Shown here in pieces: positions 17,974 through 27,990 of a stretch of DNA of 64,000 nt. Position 1 is the stretch's first letter. Each line of letters opens with the position of its first letter. The stretch is from Clostridium neonatale (GTDB taxonomy: Bacteria; Bacillota; Clostridia; Clostridiales; Clostridiaceae), in assembly GCF_001458595.1 (NCBI RefSeq), contig NZ_LN890328.1, positions 576,780-640,779 on the forward strand, given 5' to 3'. The translations under genes and the position numbers were made by a program. Under the pieces are notes generated by a model. That model made no database searches. It saw nothing but the letters and a program-made list of their open reading frames with translations, and had not been told where the DNA came from.

Positions 17974-18321
17974 TTATACTATTTTTGATAGTAATAGATT
18001 AACTGCTTTTTCACATTCTTTATCGCTAGGATCTATTGACCATGCTAAATTGAATAGATAAAGAGCTTTTGGTGTTATTTCTTGCATTGCGTAACAGTAT
18101 CCAAGGTTAAATATGTATTTACTTTCCGGGGTTATGGAAATAGCTTTTTTTAGTACATCTATTGCACTATTATATTCTCTTAATTTAATTAAACAAACAC
18201 CGATATTATAATATGAACATGCTTCATTTAGATTTTCGCTAGCAGCTTTTTTATAACATTCAATTGCACGACGATAGTCTTGTGTATTATAAAATTTATT
18301 ACCTTCATTAAAGTGATTCAT
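17974..18321 (-). CDS. small TPR-repeat protein
   Basis: The 115-residue protein consists of about three tetratricopeptide repeats (FNEGNKFYNTQDYRRAIECYKKA; YYNIGVCLIKLREYNSAIDVLKKA; FNLGYCYAMQEITPKALYLFNLA), each with the expected small and large residues. It has no signal peptide or enzyme domain, so a cytosolic protein-protein scaffold is likely. GGAGG precedes the ATG. Its partner is unknown. It is divergent from the activase-like gene at 18474. Confidence 0.85.
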   Translation of the reverse strand: MNHFNEGNKFYNTQDYRRAIECYKKAASENLNEACSYYNIGVCLIKLREYNSAIDVLKKAISITPESKYIFNLGYCYAMQEITPKALYLFNLAWSIDPSDKECEKAVNLLLSKIV

Positions 18322-18473
18322 TTTAACCTCCTAAAAGTACTTTGCAATAAATAATTTATGTGTTAACAAGTATATCCACATATAAAGAAATATATACATA
18401 GTTGTGATTTTCAAAAAAGATAAAACGATAGAAAATGTGAATTTAATGTTACAAAGTAGGTGAAATAATAAGG

Positions 18474-21400
18474 ATGAATATTTATAAAATAGGATTAGAT
18501 ATAGGTTCAACAACAGTAAAATTAGTAGTATTAAATGAAGAAAACATAGTAGAATATAGTCAATATAAAAGACATAATTCTGATATACGCAGTACAATTA
18601 TAGAATTAGTTAATGAATGTTATGACAAAATTGGAAATGTTGAATGTAAAATAAGCATAACAGGTTCAGGAGGGTTATCTGTATCAAAGTGGACTAATAT
18701 TGATTTTGTACAAGAAGTAATAGCATGTTCTAAAACAGTAGAAACATTTATACCAGAAACAGATGTTGTAATAGAACTTGGTGGTGAAGATGCAAAAATA
18801 ACATATTTTAAAAATGGAATAGAGCAGAGAATGAATGGAAGCTGCGCAGGTGGTACAGGAGCTTTTATTGATCAAATGGCATCACTTCTTAATACAGATG
18901 CAGCAGGTCTTAATGAATATGCAAAAAGTTATAATGTTATATATCCAATAGCATCTAGATGTGGAGTTTTTGCAAAGACAGATGTACAACCTCTAATAAA
19001 TGAAGGCGCAAATAAGGAAGATATAGCGGTGTCAATACTTCAAGCGGTTGTAAATCAAACAATAGGAGGATTAGCTTGTGGTAAGCCTATAAGAGGAAAA
19101 GTCGCTTTTCTTGGTGGCCCATTATTTTTCTTATCAGAATTAAGAGAAAGGTTTATTGAGACTCTTAAACTTAAAGATGATGAAATAATAATACCAGATG
19201 ACTCACAGTTATTTGTAGCTATGGGAGCAGCACTTTTGGCTGTTGATAATATGAAAACAACATTAAAAAATGTAGTTAATAAAGTAAATAATATAACTAA
19301 TCTCAAGGAAGATAATGAAAATAAACTAGAAGCACTTTTTGAAAGTGAAAAAGATTATGAAGATTTTAAAAATAGACACAATAAATCTGTAGTAAAAAGA
19401 TGTCCTATGGAAAGCTATAAAGGACAAGCTTATTTAGGAATAGATGCAGGATCTACTACAACAAAGGTTACTTTAATAAATGAAGCCGGAGAATTATTAT
19501 ATTCATACTATGGAAGTAATGAAGGAAATCCATTAAAGAAAGTAGTAGAAATACTTCAAGATTTATATTCAAAACTTCCTTCTTCCATAAAAATAGTTAA
19601 TAGTGCTGTTACAGGATATGGAGAATCATTAATTAAAGCAGCGCTTCATGTTGATATAGGGGAAATTGAAACAATTGCTCATTATAAGGCAGCAGATTAT
19701 TTCTTGCCAGGGGTAGATTTTATTTTAGATATTGGTGGACAAGATATGAAATGCTTAAAGATAAAGAATGGAGCTATAGACAGTATAATGCTTAATGAAG
19801 CATGTTCATCTGGATGTGGATCATTTATAGAAAGCTTTTCAAAATCATTAGGTATGCCAATTGATAAATTTGCAAAAGAAGCATTATTATCTAAAGCACC
19901 TGTAGACTTAGGCTCTAGATGTACAGTATTTATGAATTCAAGAGTGAAGCAAGTACAAAAGGAAGGTGCACAAATTTGTGATATTTCTGCTGGACTTTCT
20001 TATTCTGTAATCAAAAATGCATTATTTAAAGTAATAAAATTAAGAGATGAAAATGATATTGGTGAAAAGGTAATTGTTCAAGGTGGTACTTTTTATAATG
20101 ATGCTGTTTTGAGAGCTTTTGAGATTATATCTGGAAGAGAGGCTGTAAGACCTGATATAGCAGGTCTCATGGGGGCATTTGGATGCTCACTTATTGCAAA
20201 AGAAAGATATTTAGAAGGCAGAACAACATCACTATTGCCAAAAGAAAAAATAGACCAATTTAAAATGACTAGCTCATTTAGAAGATGTGGAATGTGTGGA
20301 AATAACTGCCTTCTTACTGTAAATAAATTTTCTACAGATGAGGAATTTATTTCTGGTAATAGATGTGAACGTGGACTTGGAATTGAAAAGAAAAAAGAAG
20401 AAAAAGAAATTAATTTATATGATTATAAATATAAAAGAACATTTGGGTACAAGCCGCTAAAAGAGGAAGAGGCTAAAAGAGGAACTATAGGAATACCAAG
20501 AGTTTTAAATATGTATGAAAATTATCCTTTTTGGTTTACTCTTTTAACTAAACTTGGTTTTAGAGTTATATTATCAAATCCATCAAGCAAAAAAATATAT
20601 GAACTTGGAATTGAGACTATTCCGTCAGAATCAGCATGTTATCCAGCAAAGCTTGCACATGGACACATAATGAATTTAATACAAAAAAATATTAAAACAA
20701 TATTTTATCCATGTATTTCTTATGAAAAGAAAGAATTTGAAGACAGTCAGAACAACTATAACTGTCCAATGGTAACTTCATATCCAGAAGTAATAAAGAA
20801 TAATATGGATGAATTAAAAATTAATGAAATTAAGTATATAGCTCCATTCTTTTCATTGGATAATGAAAATGTGCTTGCTAAAAGGATAGTTGAAGAATTT
20901 AAGGAATTTGATGTTACTTTAAGTGAAGCAAAAGAAGCTGTAAAAAGTGCAGTTTTAGAAAGAGAAGCTTATAAGAGAGATATACAAAAAAAAGGTGAAG
21001 AAACTTTAGAGTATTTAAGGAAGAATAATAAAAAAGGAATAGTATTATGTGGTAGACCATATCATATAGATCCAGAAATAAATCACGGTATTCCAGATAT
21101 GATCAATTCTTTTGGTATGGCAGTACTTACAGAAGATAGCATAAGCCATATTGAATGTTTAAATGAAAAGCTTAGAGTGGTAGATCAATGGGTTTATCAT
21201 TCACGACTTTATAGGGCAGCTACATTAATAGCAGGAGAACCTTGTCTTGAAATAATTCAGTTAAATTCTTTTGGATGTGGCTTAGATGCAGTAACTACTG
21301 AGCAAGTTTCAGAAATTATATCATCAAAAGGGAAAATATATACTGTCTTAAAAATAGATGAAGGTAATAATTTAGGTGCCGCTAGAATAAGGATAAGATC

Positions 21401-22772
21401 TTTAAAAGCTGCAATAGAAGAAAGAGAAAGAAAAAATTATAAACCTATAGAAGAGAAAATAAGTTATAAAAATCCAGTATTTACAAAAGAAATGAGAAAA
21501 GATTATACTATTTTAGCACCTCAAATGTCTCCAATTCATTTTAATTTAATTGAAGTAGCTGGAAAGGCAGCTGGATATAATATAGAAGTACTTCCATCAA
21601 ATGATGCTGAAGCGATAGAAGAAGGTCTTAAATATGTTAATAATGATGCGTGTTATCCTTCAATAATTGTTGTAGGACAAATGATAAGTGCATTAAAATC
21701 TGGTAAATATGATTTAAATAAAACAGCTCTTATAATGAGTCAAACAGGTGGTGGATGTAGAGCCACTAATTATATAGGATTTTTAAAGGCAGCATTAAGG
21801 CATGCTGGATTTGAAAATGTCCCTATAATTTCACTAAATGTGGCTGGTCTTGAAACACAGCCAGGCTTTAATATTACACCAAAACTTATAAAAAAGGCAC
21901 TTATGGCTTTAGTATATGGTGATTTATTTATGACAGTTTTATACAGGACAAGACCTTATGAAAAAGTAAAAGATTCTGCAAATGAACTTTATAACAAATG
22001 GAATGAAAGAGCAAAAGCAAATATAGTTAATGGAAGTAAAACAGAATTTAATAAAAATATAAAAGAAATTATTAAAGAATTTGATGAATTACCTTTATTT
22101 AATATAAATAAGCCGAGAGTTGGAATTGTTGGTGAAATACTCGTTAAATTTCATCCAACAGCCAATAATGATATTGTAAAAATATTAGAAGATGAAGGTG
22201 CGGAAGCAGTAGTTCCAGATTTATTAGACTTTTTCTTTTATTCAGCATATGATAATAAATTTAAGGCTGAATATTTAGGAAAGAGTAAAGTGGCAAAAAC
22301 TGTAAGCGGGTTGGCTATTTTCTATATGGAAACATATAGAAAAGTAATGAAAAAAGAGTTAGAGAATAGCAACAGATTTAGCAGACCTAAACATATCAAG
22401 GAATTAGCCAATATGGCGTCACCAATTTTATCACTTGGTCACCAGACTGGTGAGGGATGGTTTTTAACAGCAGAAATGATAGAACTAATAAAAAGCGGAA
22501 CAAAGAATATAGTGTGTTTACAGCCGTTCGCATGTTTACCTAATCATGTTACAGGAAAAGGTATGATGAAAGTACTTAAAGAGAAATATCCAGAATCTAA
22601 TATAGTGGCAATAGATTATGATCCAGGAGCATCTCATGTAAATCAATTAAATAGAATAAAATTAATGCTTTCTGTAGCAGTTAAAAATCTTCAAAATAAT
22701 GAAATAAACTTTAAAGAAAGTGAAGAATCACAAGAAGAAATACAATATCATAACAAAATTAGTTTGACTTAA
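18474..22772 (+). CDS. fused 2-hydroxyacyl-CoA dehydratase activase-like protein, 1432 residues
   Basis: Two ASKHA ATPase domains of the BadF/BadG/HgdC type are fused: residues ~4-260 ([17 protein letters not shown] near 124) and ~318-580 (IDAGSTTTK near 319; [11 protein letters not shown] near 440, whose Cys residues would hold a bridging [4Fe-4S] cluster). A cysteine cluster ([10 protein letters not shown], ~603) follows, then a DUF2229 region (~669-890) and a C-terminal HgdB/BcrC-like region (CGRPYHIDP ~859, [11 protein letters not shown] ~1091). HgdC-type activases use ATP to drive one electron into a dehydratase partner. No dehydratase genes lie nearby, and the reductase-like half is in the same chain. 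The real substrate is unknown. It overlaps the next frame at 22772. Confidence 0.85.
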   Translation: MNIYKIGLDIGSTTVKLVVLNEENIVEYSQYKRHNSDIRSTIIELVNECYDKIGNVECKISITGSGGLSVSKWTNIDFVQEVIACSKTVETFIPETDVVIELGGEDAKITYFKNGIEQRMNGSCAGGTGAFIDQMASLLNTDAAGLNEYAKSYNVIYPIASRCGVFAKTDVQPLINEGANKEDIAVSILQAVVNQTIGGLACGKPIRGKVAFLGGPLFFLSELRERFIETLKLKDDEIIIPDDSQLFVAMGAALLAVDNMKTTLKNVVNKVNNITNLKEDNENKLEALFESEKDYEDFKNRHNKSVVKRCPMESYKGQAYLGIDAGSTTTKVTLINEAGELLYSYYGSNEGNPLKKVVEILQDLYSKLPSSIKIVNSAVTGYGESLIKAALHVDIGEIETIAHYKAADYFLPGVDFILDIGGQDMKCLKIKNGAIDSIMLNEACSSGCGSFIESFSKSLGMPIDKFAKEALLSKAPVDLGSRCTVFMNSRVKQVQKEGAQICDISAGLSYSVIKNALFKVIKLRDENDIGEKVIVQGGTFYNDAVLRAFEIISGREAVRPDIAGLMGAFGCSLIAKERYLEGRTTSLLPKEKIDQFKMTSSFRRCGMCGNNCLLTVNKFSTDEEFISGNRCERGLGIEKKKEEKEINLYDYKYKRTFGYKPLKEEEAKRGTIGIPRVLNMYENYPFWFTLLTKLGFRVILSNPSSKKIYELGIETIPSESACYPAKLAHGHIMNLIQKNIKTIFYPCISYEKKEFEDSQNNYNCPMVTSYPEVIKNNMDELKINEIKYIAPFFSLDNENVLAKRIVEEFKEFDVTLSEAKEAVKSAVLEREAYKRDIQKKGEETLEYLRKNNKKGIVLCGRPYHIDPEINHGIPDMINSFGMAVLTEDSISHIECLNEKLRVVDQWVYHSRLYRAATLIAGEPCLEIIQLNSFGCGLDAVTTEQVSEIISSKGKIYTVLKIDEGNNLGAARIRIRSLKAAIEERERKNYKPIEEKISYKNPVFTKEMRKDYTILAPQMSPIHFNLIEVAGKAAGYNIEVLPSNDAEAIEEGLKYVNNDACYPSIIVVGQMISALKSGKYDLNKTALIMSQTGGGCRATNYIGFLKAALRHAGFENVPIISLNVAGLETQPGFNITPKLIKKALMALVYGDLFMTVLYRTRPYEKVKDSANELYNKWNERAKANIVNGSKTEFNKNIKEIIKEFDELPLFNINKPRVGIVGEILVKFHPTANNDIVKILEDEGAEAVVPDLLDFFFYSAYDNKFKAEYLGKSKVAKTVSGLAIFYMETYRKVMKKELENSNRFSRPKHIKELANMASPILSLGHQTGEGWFLTAEMIELIKSGTKNIVCLQPFACLPNHVTGKGMMKVLKEKYPESNIVAIDYDPGASHVNQLNRIKLMLSVAVKNLQNNEINFKESEESQEEIQYHNKISLT

Positions 22773-22786
22773 TGAAGGAGATACTA

Positions 22787-23794
22787 ATGCCTGAGAAATC
22801 TGAAAAAAAGCATTTTAATTTAATTACATGTTTATTAGGAACAATATATATTTTTCTCTTTTTAATTATAACTACACCATTAGTATTATTTTTAGGACCT
22901 TATCAAAATACTAGAAAAGCATTTGTATCAACATTACTTGCTACCAGACATGAGTACCTTTTGACAGATTTTTTTTCTAAAGAAACATTAAATAAAATGA
23001 TGGGAATAGAAGCAGAACCTAAAAAGGAAAAAGAAGTTGCACAGAAAATAGAAAATATTGAAATAAAACATTCTACAAGCACAGAAATTGAAAGATATGA
23101 TATAAATACGGATAGATATGATGCATATCTATTAGAAATAAAAAATCCTCTTAAAATAAAAGTAGCAATGACAAAGTACTTAGGAAAAACAGGGCAAAAA
23201 ACTAGTGAAATGGCAAAAGATAATAATGCAATAGCAGCTATTAATGGTGGCGCTTTTATAGATAAATCTGATGATGGTACTTTATATGCAGGTACAGGAG
23301 CAATCCCTGGAGGATTTGTAATAAGTGGAGGAAAGCTTCTATATCCTCAGATGACAGATTTAAATTCAAAAGATAAAGAAAATGTTATCGCATTTACTAA
23401 AGAAGGACAATTAGTAGTTGGAAGTCATTCTTATGATGAATTAATTGATATGAATGTTCAGGAAGGAATGTGCTTTAGACCACCTAATATAATAATAAAT
23501 GGTGTGAAGCAGATTAAAGATAAAATGGCAGAAGGACTAAACCCAAGAACTGCTATAGGACAAAAAGAAGATGGAACAGTAATATTTTTAGTTATTGATG
23601 GAAGAAAAATTTCAAATCCTGGAGCAAGTCTTTATGATGTACAAGAAATTATGGCTAGTAGAGGAGCAGTAAATGCGGCAGCATTAGATGGTGGATATTC
23701 TTCAACAATGTATTATAAAGATGAAGTAATTAATTCACCAAATGCTTGGGATGGAGAACGATCTGTAGCTACAGCATTTTACGTTGAAGAATAG
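22787..23794 (+). CDS. membrane-anchored NAGPA-type phosphodiester glycosidase
   Basis: The 335-residue protein has an N-terminal membrane segment (residues ~12-37), a short charged linker, then a phosphodiester glycosidase domain (DUF2233/NAGPA): AINGGAF, GLNPRTAIG, FLVIDGR and the DGGYSSTMYY end motif. The family removes GlcNAc-1-phosphate or similar caps from phosphodiesters and occurs in exopolysaccharide and wall-polymer loci. I start at 22787 because AAGGAG lies 6 bases before it; an upstream in-frame ATG at 22772 overlaps the previous stop. The domain would sit outside the membrane. It is cotranscribed with the activase-like gene and the next one. Confidence 0.87.
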   Translation: MPEKSEKKHFNLITCLLGTIYIFLFLIITTPLVLFLGPYQNTRKAFVSTLLATRHEYLLTDFFSKETLNKMMGIEAEPKKEKEVAQKIENIEIKHSTSTEIERYDINTDRYDAYLLEIKNPLKIKVAMTKYLGKTGQKTSEMAKDNNAIAAINGGAFIDKSDDGTLYAGTGAIPGGFVISGGKLLYPQMTDLNSKDKENVIAFTKEGQLVVGSHSYDELIDMNVQEGMCFRPPNIIINGVKQIKDKMAEGLNPRTAIGQKEDGTVIFLVIDGRKISNPGASLYDVQEIMASRGAVNAAALDGGYSSTMYYKDEVINSPNAWDGERSVATAFYVEE

Positions 23795-23805
23795 GAGAAC
23801 TAAAA

Positions 23806-24876
23806 TTGAAAAGTATAGCTAAAATATTAATTTGGACATTTATAGCATTGTTAATACAGCATGGAATATTTTTATATATTGAAAATATATATTTAGATAC
23901 AGATTTAGAGATAACAGCCAAAAAAGTTGAAGAAGAGCCAGTTGAGGAAGTAAAGGAAGAAAAACCAAATGAAATAATATTACCAGAAAGTGTAGAAAAT
24001 ATTTCAGTTTCATCAGATGGAAATTATGTAGCCTATACAAAAAATAATGAACTTAAAGTTTTTGATAATACTAATAAGGAAGAGAATAAATTCAAGTGTG
24101 AGACAAGTGGTATAATTGAAAACTATAAGTGGTTAAATGATGAAGATTTAATGCTAGTTATACAGCGAGTGGAAGAAGATGATGGAGTTTATTTCGAACC
24201 TGTTTCTTATGATATTAAAAAGAATGAAGCAAGAGAACTTGTTGATTTTAATTATAATAAAATGAGAATACCAGTTAATAATGAAGATGATAGAGTTGAA
24301 AATATAGCATTTTCAACTTCAACGCATAGTCTTTATATAAAGATTCGAAAAGCTAATGGCTTGTGTGATTTATATTATTCAAATGTAATGAATCAAATAA
24401 ATAGAGTAAGACATAATAAAGAAATTGGTAATATAGTTGTTCCAAGAACTAATACAAACGCAGTTATGGAAATGGGGAATAATTCAACAATATTAAATGA
24501 ATCTGGCTATATAAATATTCCTGATGTAAATGTATCTAGGCTCCTAGGAATTGATAAGGATGATAACATTTATTTTGGAAAAGAAGAGGATGGATTAATT
24601 ACTTCTATATATAATACTAATTTAAATAATGAAGAAAATAAATGGAATTCATTTGCCTTAAAAAATTCAGTAAATAAAGATAATATATTTGTAGATTATA
24701 GTGGTAAAATTTACATTAATAATGAAAGTGACAAGACTATTTCAGAGATTACAAAAGGCAGGCTTATAAATTATGAAGGTGAATTTCTTCAAACCTATAA
24801 TGATGGTTTTATAACTAAAAAAGGAAATAACATTATTAAGAATAATATAAATGAAATAAAGCTATCAATTAATTAA
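23806..24876 (+). CDS. membrane-anchored propeller-like protein, TTG start
   Basis: The 356-residue protein begins at TTG behind AGGAGAAC, 11 bases after the preceding stop. One N-terminal membrane segment (residues ~5-25) is followed by a Glu-rich linker and an extracytoplasmic region with repeated short motifs (VSSDGNYVAYTKNNELKVFD, FSTSTHSLYIKIRKANGLCD) resembling WD40/TolB-like blades. I do not recognise a specific family. Its topology and operon position suggest that it works with the glycosidase at the outer membrane face. Function unknown. Confidence 0.72.
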   Translation: MKSIAKILIWTFIALLIQHGIFLYIENIYLDTDLEITAKKVEEEPVEEVKEEKPNEIILPESVENISVSSDGNYVAYTKNNELKVFDNTNKEENKFKCETSGIIENYKWLNDEDLMLVIQRVEEDDGVYFEPVSYDIKKNEARELVDFNYNKMRIPVNNEDDRVENIAFSTSTHSLYIKIRKANGLCDLYYSNVMNQINRVRHNKEIGNIVVPRTNTNAVMEMGNNSTILNESGYINIPDVNVSRLLGIDKDDNIYFGKEEDGLITSIYNTNLNNEENKWNSFALKNSVNKDNIFVDYSGKIYINNESDKTISEITKGRLINYEGEFLQTYNDGFITKKGNNIIKNNINEIKLSIN

Positions 24877-24928
24877 TAATGAATAAAAAGAATTTTAGTG
24901 TACATCATAATTACTGAGGTGATGTACT

Positions 24929-25075
24929 ATGGACAATAATAAAAATAGATTAAATGATAGACCAAAATCTAATGCCGAGCTAAGAAAAATACATCCAAAA
25001 GGAAATTCGGATTTAGGAATTATTGATGGTAAAAAAATCGGAGCACCTCCGCATAAAGAAAAAGATCATTTTTAA
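24929..25075 (+). CDS. small protein, 48 residues
   Basis: The frame begins at ATG 24929 behind GAGGTGAT and encodes a charged, hydrophilic 48-residue protein rich in Asn, Lys and His (MDNNKNRLNDRPKSNAELRK...HKEKDHF). No membrane segment or cysteine is present. It is followed 27 bases later by a second tiny gene with its own binding site, and a common terminator lies at 25284. I do not recognise it. A small DNA-binding or spore-core-type role is possible from composition, but this is a guess. Confidence 0.65.
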   Translation: MDNNKNRLNDRPKSNAELRKIHPKGNSDLGIIDGKKIGAPPHKEKDHF

Positions 25076-25102
25076 AATTAAAATTAATAATGAGGTGGAA
25101 CA

Positions 25103-25237
25103 ATGACTAATAAGATGAAGGAAAATAATAAACGAAAGAATAAAAATGTAAATCATAATCCACAAGCGGAAAGCGTTAAAGCAGTGTTTGGTGAACCCAA
25201 AGCTAAGACATATGATAGGTCAGATTTTAAAATTTAA
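25103..25237 (+). CDS. small basic protein, 44 residues
   Basis: ATG 25103 follows GAGGTGG. The 44-residue product starts with a very basic Asn/Lys-rich segment (MTNKMKENNKRKNKN) and ends AKTYDRSDFKI. It has no membrane segment. The pairing with the 48-residue gene and the shared terminator argue that both are expressed. I do not recognise the family. Confidence 0.62.
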   Translation: MTNKMKENNKRKNKNVNHNPQAESVKAVFGEPKAKTYDRSDFKI

Positions 25238-25561
25238 AATAATAGAATAAGAAAAAGAAAGAATAAGTCAGGATATACATAGTAAAAGATCCAATAAATT
25301 AATACTTTAAATTTATTGGATCTTTTAACTATGCAGTATTGATATAAAAAGTAATTGATTAAAACTTCCTAAGTAGAAGAAATATTCAAATTTTTAATAT
25401 AACATAATGTTGTTTAATTATAGATTATAAAATAAATATATTGGAAAAGTATAGTTGAATTTCTTATATTAGACATATAAATAAGCTAATAGAATAGTAA
25501 TGTTAATATATGATAAACTATATTAAGAATCAATCAAAACAAGTGAAGAAGAGGTGTAACT
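25238..25561 (+). other. intergenic region with terminator, otherwise featureless
   Basis: Apart from the strong terminator at 25284-25327, this 324-base stretch is AT-rich. TTGGAA near 25441 with TATATT 18 bases later could be the promoter of the next gene. No coding frame was seen. Confidence 0.4.
25284..25327 (+). terminator. terminator after the two small genes
   Basis: A perfect 17-bp stem (AAAAGATCCAATAAATT and its complement) with a 9-base loop ends in TTTT; the A-rich left side makes it bidirectional. Confidence 0.88.
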
Positions 25562-25987
25562 ATGAATTTAGAAGTTGACGTTTGTGAATTGGGAAAAATA
25601 TTAAAAGAAATAGAAAAAAATTATGAGTTAAACATATTAGTCAAGTCAAATTTGAGCGGTGGATGGATGACTATTACAGGAAAAGCATCCATTGAAAAGC
25701 ATCCATATGAAAGTGAAAGTGGATGCAGTAGTAAAAAAGATAATATTATTCACATAAGAATTAAGGAAGATAAAGAAGATGGAGTATTAATAAAAATAAC
25801 GGGTGCGAAAGATAAAAAATTTAATGTTGATATATCATCAGGTAAATATAAAGAAATTTCAAAAGTAGGTTTAAATATAGATATGATAAAAACAAATGAA
25901 AATGAAACGAAATTAAGAATTGATGAAAATATTATTTTTACAATAAAAACAAATGCAGAAAAAATAAATGAACTTATAAATCAATAA
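25562..25987 (+). CDS. hypothetical protein, 141 residues
   Basis: I do not recognise this protein. It has no signal peptide or membrane helix. The pattern of alternating polar and hydrophobic residues (WMTITGKASIEK, IIHIRIKEDKEDGVLIKITGAKDKKFNVDI) suggests a mostly beta structure with an N-terminal helix (VDVCELGKILKEIEKNYELN). Two cysteines, including one in GCSSKKDN, are visible. GAAGAGGTG precedes the ATG. It lies alone between a terminator and uvsE and may share a transcript with the latter, 85 bases away. Confidence 0.6.
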   Translation: MNLEVDVCELGKILKEIEKNYELNILVKSNLSGGWMTITGKASIEKHPYESESGCSSKKDNIIHIRIKEDKEDGVLIKITGAKDKKFNVDISSGKYKEISKVGLNIDMIKTNENETKLRIDENIIFTIKTNAEKINELINQ

Positions 25988-26072
25988 ATTATTTTAGTTT
26001 GTGTAAATAAACAACTCAGGTTATGCATAAAATATATCTAATTAACTTAACTAAACTAAAGGTGTGATAAAT

Positions 26073-27035
26073 ATGTTAATTAGATTAGGGTATGTTTCTA
26101 TCTCAATGAAGCTTGGTAAAAAAGTTACAGCTTCAAGTAATGTTACTTTTACAAATTATAATAAACAAGAAAGCAAGGAGAAGAAGTTAGAAAAATTAAA
26201 AACAGTTGCTTTATCTAATCTAAATGATTTAGAGAAAATCCTAAAATATAACATTAATAATAATATACATTTTTATAGAATAACTTCAGCATTAGTTCCT
26301 CTAGTTACTCATCCTGAAGTTGGATATTGGGGACATAGAGAGATATTTAAAAAGGACTTTGAATATTTAGGAAATTTAATACGAAAATCGAACATGAGAG
26401 TAGATACACATCCAGATGAATTTAATGTATTAAATAGTATTAACCCATCAGTTGTTGAAAACACTAAAAGAAATTTAATGTGTCAAGTGGAATGGTTTGA
26501 GGATCTTAATTATCCTGAAGGGAAAATGGTGCTACATGTAGGAGGAGCTACATATGGAAAAGAAAATGGAATAATAAGATTTATAGATAATTTTAAAAAG
26601 ATGCCTATAGAAATAGCTTCACGTTTAATAATAGAAAATGATGATAAAACATATACAGCAAAAGAAGTTTTAGAGTTGTGTAATAAACTAAAAATACCTA
26701 TGGTTTTGGACGTTCATCACCATAATTGTAACAATTCAGGAGAAGATTTAGAATATATGTTAGAGAATATTTTTAATACTTGGAATAAAGAAGTTCTTCC
26801 GCCTAAAGTTCACTTTTCGTCGCCAAAGGATTTTGAGAAAGATAGAAGACATGCTGATTATATTAATCCAAAAGAATTTATTGAATTTATTGAAAAAGCT
26901 AAAAAAATAGATAGAAGTTTTGATGTAATGTTAGAATGCAAACAAAAGGATGAAGCATTATATAAATTAGTAGAAGATATAAAAAAGCTTAAGCCAGAAT
27001 ATAGATGGGTTGATGCAAGTAGTTTTTATTTATAA
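26073..27035 (+). CDS. uvsE: UV DNA damage endonuclease
   Basis: The 320-residue protein starts MLIRLGYVSIS, the hallmark N-terminus of UvdE/UvsE, followed by NVTFTNY. A TIM-barrel with metal-binding His, Asp and Glu residues follows (THPDEFNVL, LHVGGATYGKENG, IENDDKTYT, DVHHHNCN, HFSSPKDF, ECKQKDEA). It nicks DNA 5' of UV photoproducts and starts an alternative excision-repair route common in spore-formers. I choose ATG 26073 because AAAGGTGTG is well placed; an in-frame GTG at 26064 lies inside that site. Confidence 0.93.
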   Translation: MLIRLGYVSISMKLGKKVTASSNVTFTNYNKQESKEKKLEKLKTVALSNLNDLEKILKYNINNNIHFYRITSALVPLVTHPEVGYWGHREIFKKDFEYLGNLIRKSNMRVDTHPDEFNVLNSINPSVVENTKRNLMCQVEWFEDLNYPEGKMVLHVGGATYGKENGIIRFIDNFKKMPIEIASRLIIENDDKTYTAKEVLELCNKLKIPMVLDVHHHNCNNSGEDLEYMLENIFNTWNKEVLPPKVHFSSPKDFEKDRRHADYINPKEFIEFIEKAKKIDRSFDVMLECKQKDEALYKLVEDIKKLKPEYRWVDASSFYL

Positions 27036-27134
27036 AATATATTAATATCATATAAAGTAAAATACAAAAAATAACGATAATAAATTAAAAGATTTTAAAT
27101 ACAACAATATAAGTAAAGCTGGGAGATGGTCTTT

Positions 27135-27683
27135 GTGAATAGGAATAAAATTATTATAGGAGCATTAATAGCGATGATGTTACCATGTAACATTGTTTTT
27201 GCAGCTAGCTCAAAAGATGATTATGATAAAGAAGAATTAGAAAATATGACTCCAGGATACAGCTATTCTGATATAAATAAGAGTAAATATAAGGTTGAAT
27301 CAGATAAAAATAGATTTTCAACAACACAAATCGAGGATGAAGATGAAGACGACGATGATAAAGAAGAAAAAGAAGTAGCATTTGATCAGATATTAGCAAC
27401 TTCAGGTCCGGAAGTTGTTAGTATTAGTCCTAGCACAGGAAGTAGATATGATTATTGGGCAATGACAACAGATGGAAATTGGATGCTTATTGAAAAAGGT
27501 ACCCCAGTTATTGGTTGGAAGAATGTACGTGGATCTTGGTATTACCTTGATGAAAGTGGAATAATGAAAACTGGATGGGTTAATGTAAATGGCTATTGGT
27601 ATTACTTATACAGCAGTGGTAAAATGGCAAGTAACACATATGTAGATGGATATTATCTTGGATCAGATGGAGTAATGAGATAG
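27135..27683 (+). CDS. exported wall-binding repeat protein, GTG start
   Basis: A 182-residue product from GTG 27135, spaced 9 bases after GGGAG; an ATG at 27126 touches that site and is less likely. It has a signal peptide (NRNKIIIGALIAMMLPCNIVFAA), an acidic linker (IEDEDEDDDDKEEKE) and two to three choline/cell-wall-binding repeats (TGWVNVNGYWYYLYSSGKM) at the C-terminus. No catalytic domain is present, so it is likely a surface adaptor or a decoy binder of teichoic acid or wall polymer. A relative with the same repeats is at 42199. Confidence 0.82.
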   Translation: MNRNKIIIGALIAMMLPCNIVFAASSKDDYDKEELENMTPGYSYSDINKSKYKVESDKNRFSTTQIEDEDEDDDDKEEKEVAFDQILATSGPEVVSISPSTGSRYDYWAMTTDGNWMLIEKGTPVIGWKNVRGSWYYLDESGIMKTGWVNVNGYWYYLYSSGKMASNTYVDGYYLGSDGVMR

Positions 27684-27689
27684 TAGGGA

Positions 27690-27732
27690 AAAACATAGCA
27701 CATAAGCTTATAGCATTATGCTATGTTTTTTT
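27690..27732 (+). terminator. terminator after the wall-binding protein
   Basis: AAAACATAGCA (27690-27700) pairs with TGCTATGTTTT (27719-27729), followed by more T residues. The T tract is the beginning of a repeated 24-base motif. Confidence 0.75.
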
Positions 27733-27834
27733 ATTCTTTAGGAAATTATATTCATGGATAATCTGTGGATAAGTTATTTTTAAAAATATTGCAATAAACT
27801 AAATGCATAGTTCCTAAAGAATAAAAAATATTAT

Positions 27835-27990
27835 ATGCGCCTGGTCTTTTCTTCGGCAAGCTCAGAAAATCCAGAGTGCGCTGAAAAAAATCGACGGCTT
27901 AAAGGATTACGTTTTATAAAAGCTATTGTATTCTATTGGATTTGTATTTTTATAGAAGACTATATCATAGTCGCCTTGGCGATTTTTTTA
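27835..27990 (+). ncRNA. candidate structured RNA, unassigned
   Basis: In a 521-base gap of an AT-rich genome this segment is clearly richer in G and C. GCGC-CTGG-(TC)-TTTTC (27837-27851) pairs with GAAAA-(T)-CCAG-(AGT)-GCGC (27865-27881) around a 13-base loop. The 5' CGCC (near 27838) could instead pair with GGCG at 27978-27981, closing the whole ~155 nt. It ends in GACTAT-ATAGTC (27958-27972) and TCGCC-GGCGA followed by seven T residues, a terminator on the plus strand. No open frame with a binding site was found. I cannot match it to a known RNA family; no clear -35/-10 pair was identified. Confidence 0.4.
27958..27989 (+). terminator. terminator ending the candidate RNA
   Basis: Two short overlapping hairpins (GACTAT/ATAGTC and TCGCC/GGCGA, sharing TC) run directly into seven T residues. 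Confidence 0.6.

Noticed and set aside
18684..19306. Minus-strand frames inside the activase-like gene
   Set aside because: They are reverse shadows of a strongly conserved plus-strand protein and have no binding sites.
27764..27772. Replication origin at the DnaA-box match
   Set aside because: A single consensus box without a cluster, without dnaA/dnaN nearby, is not evidence for an origin.
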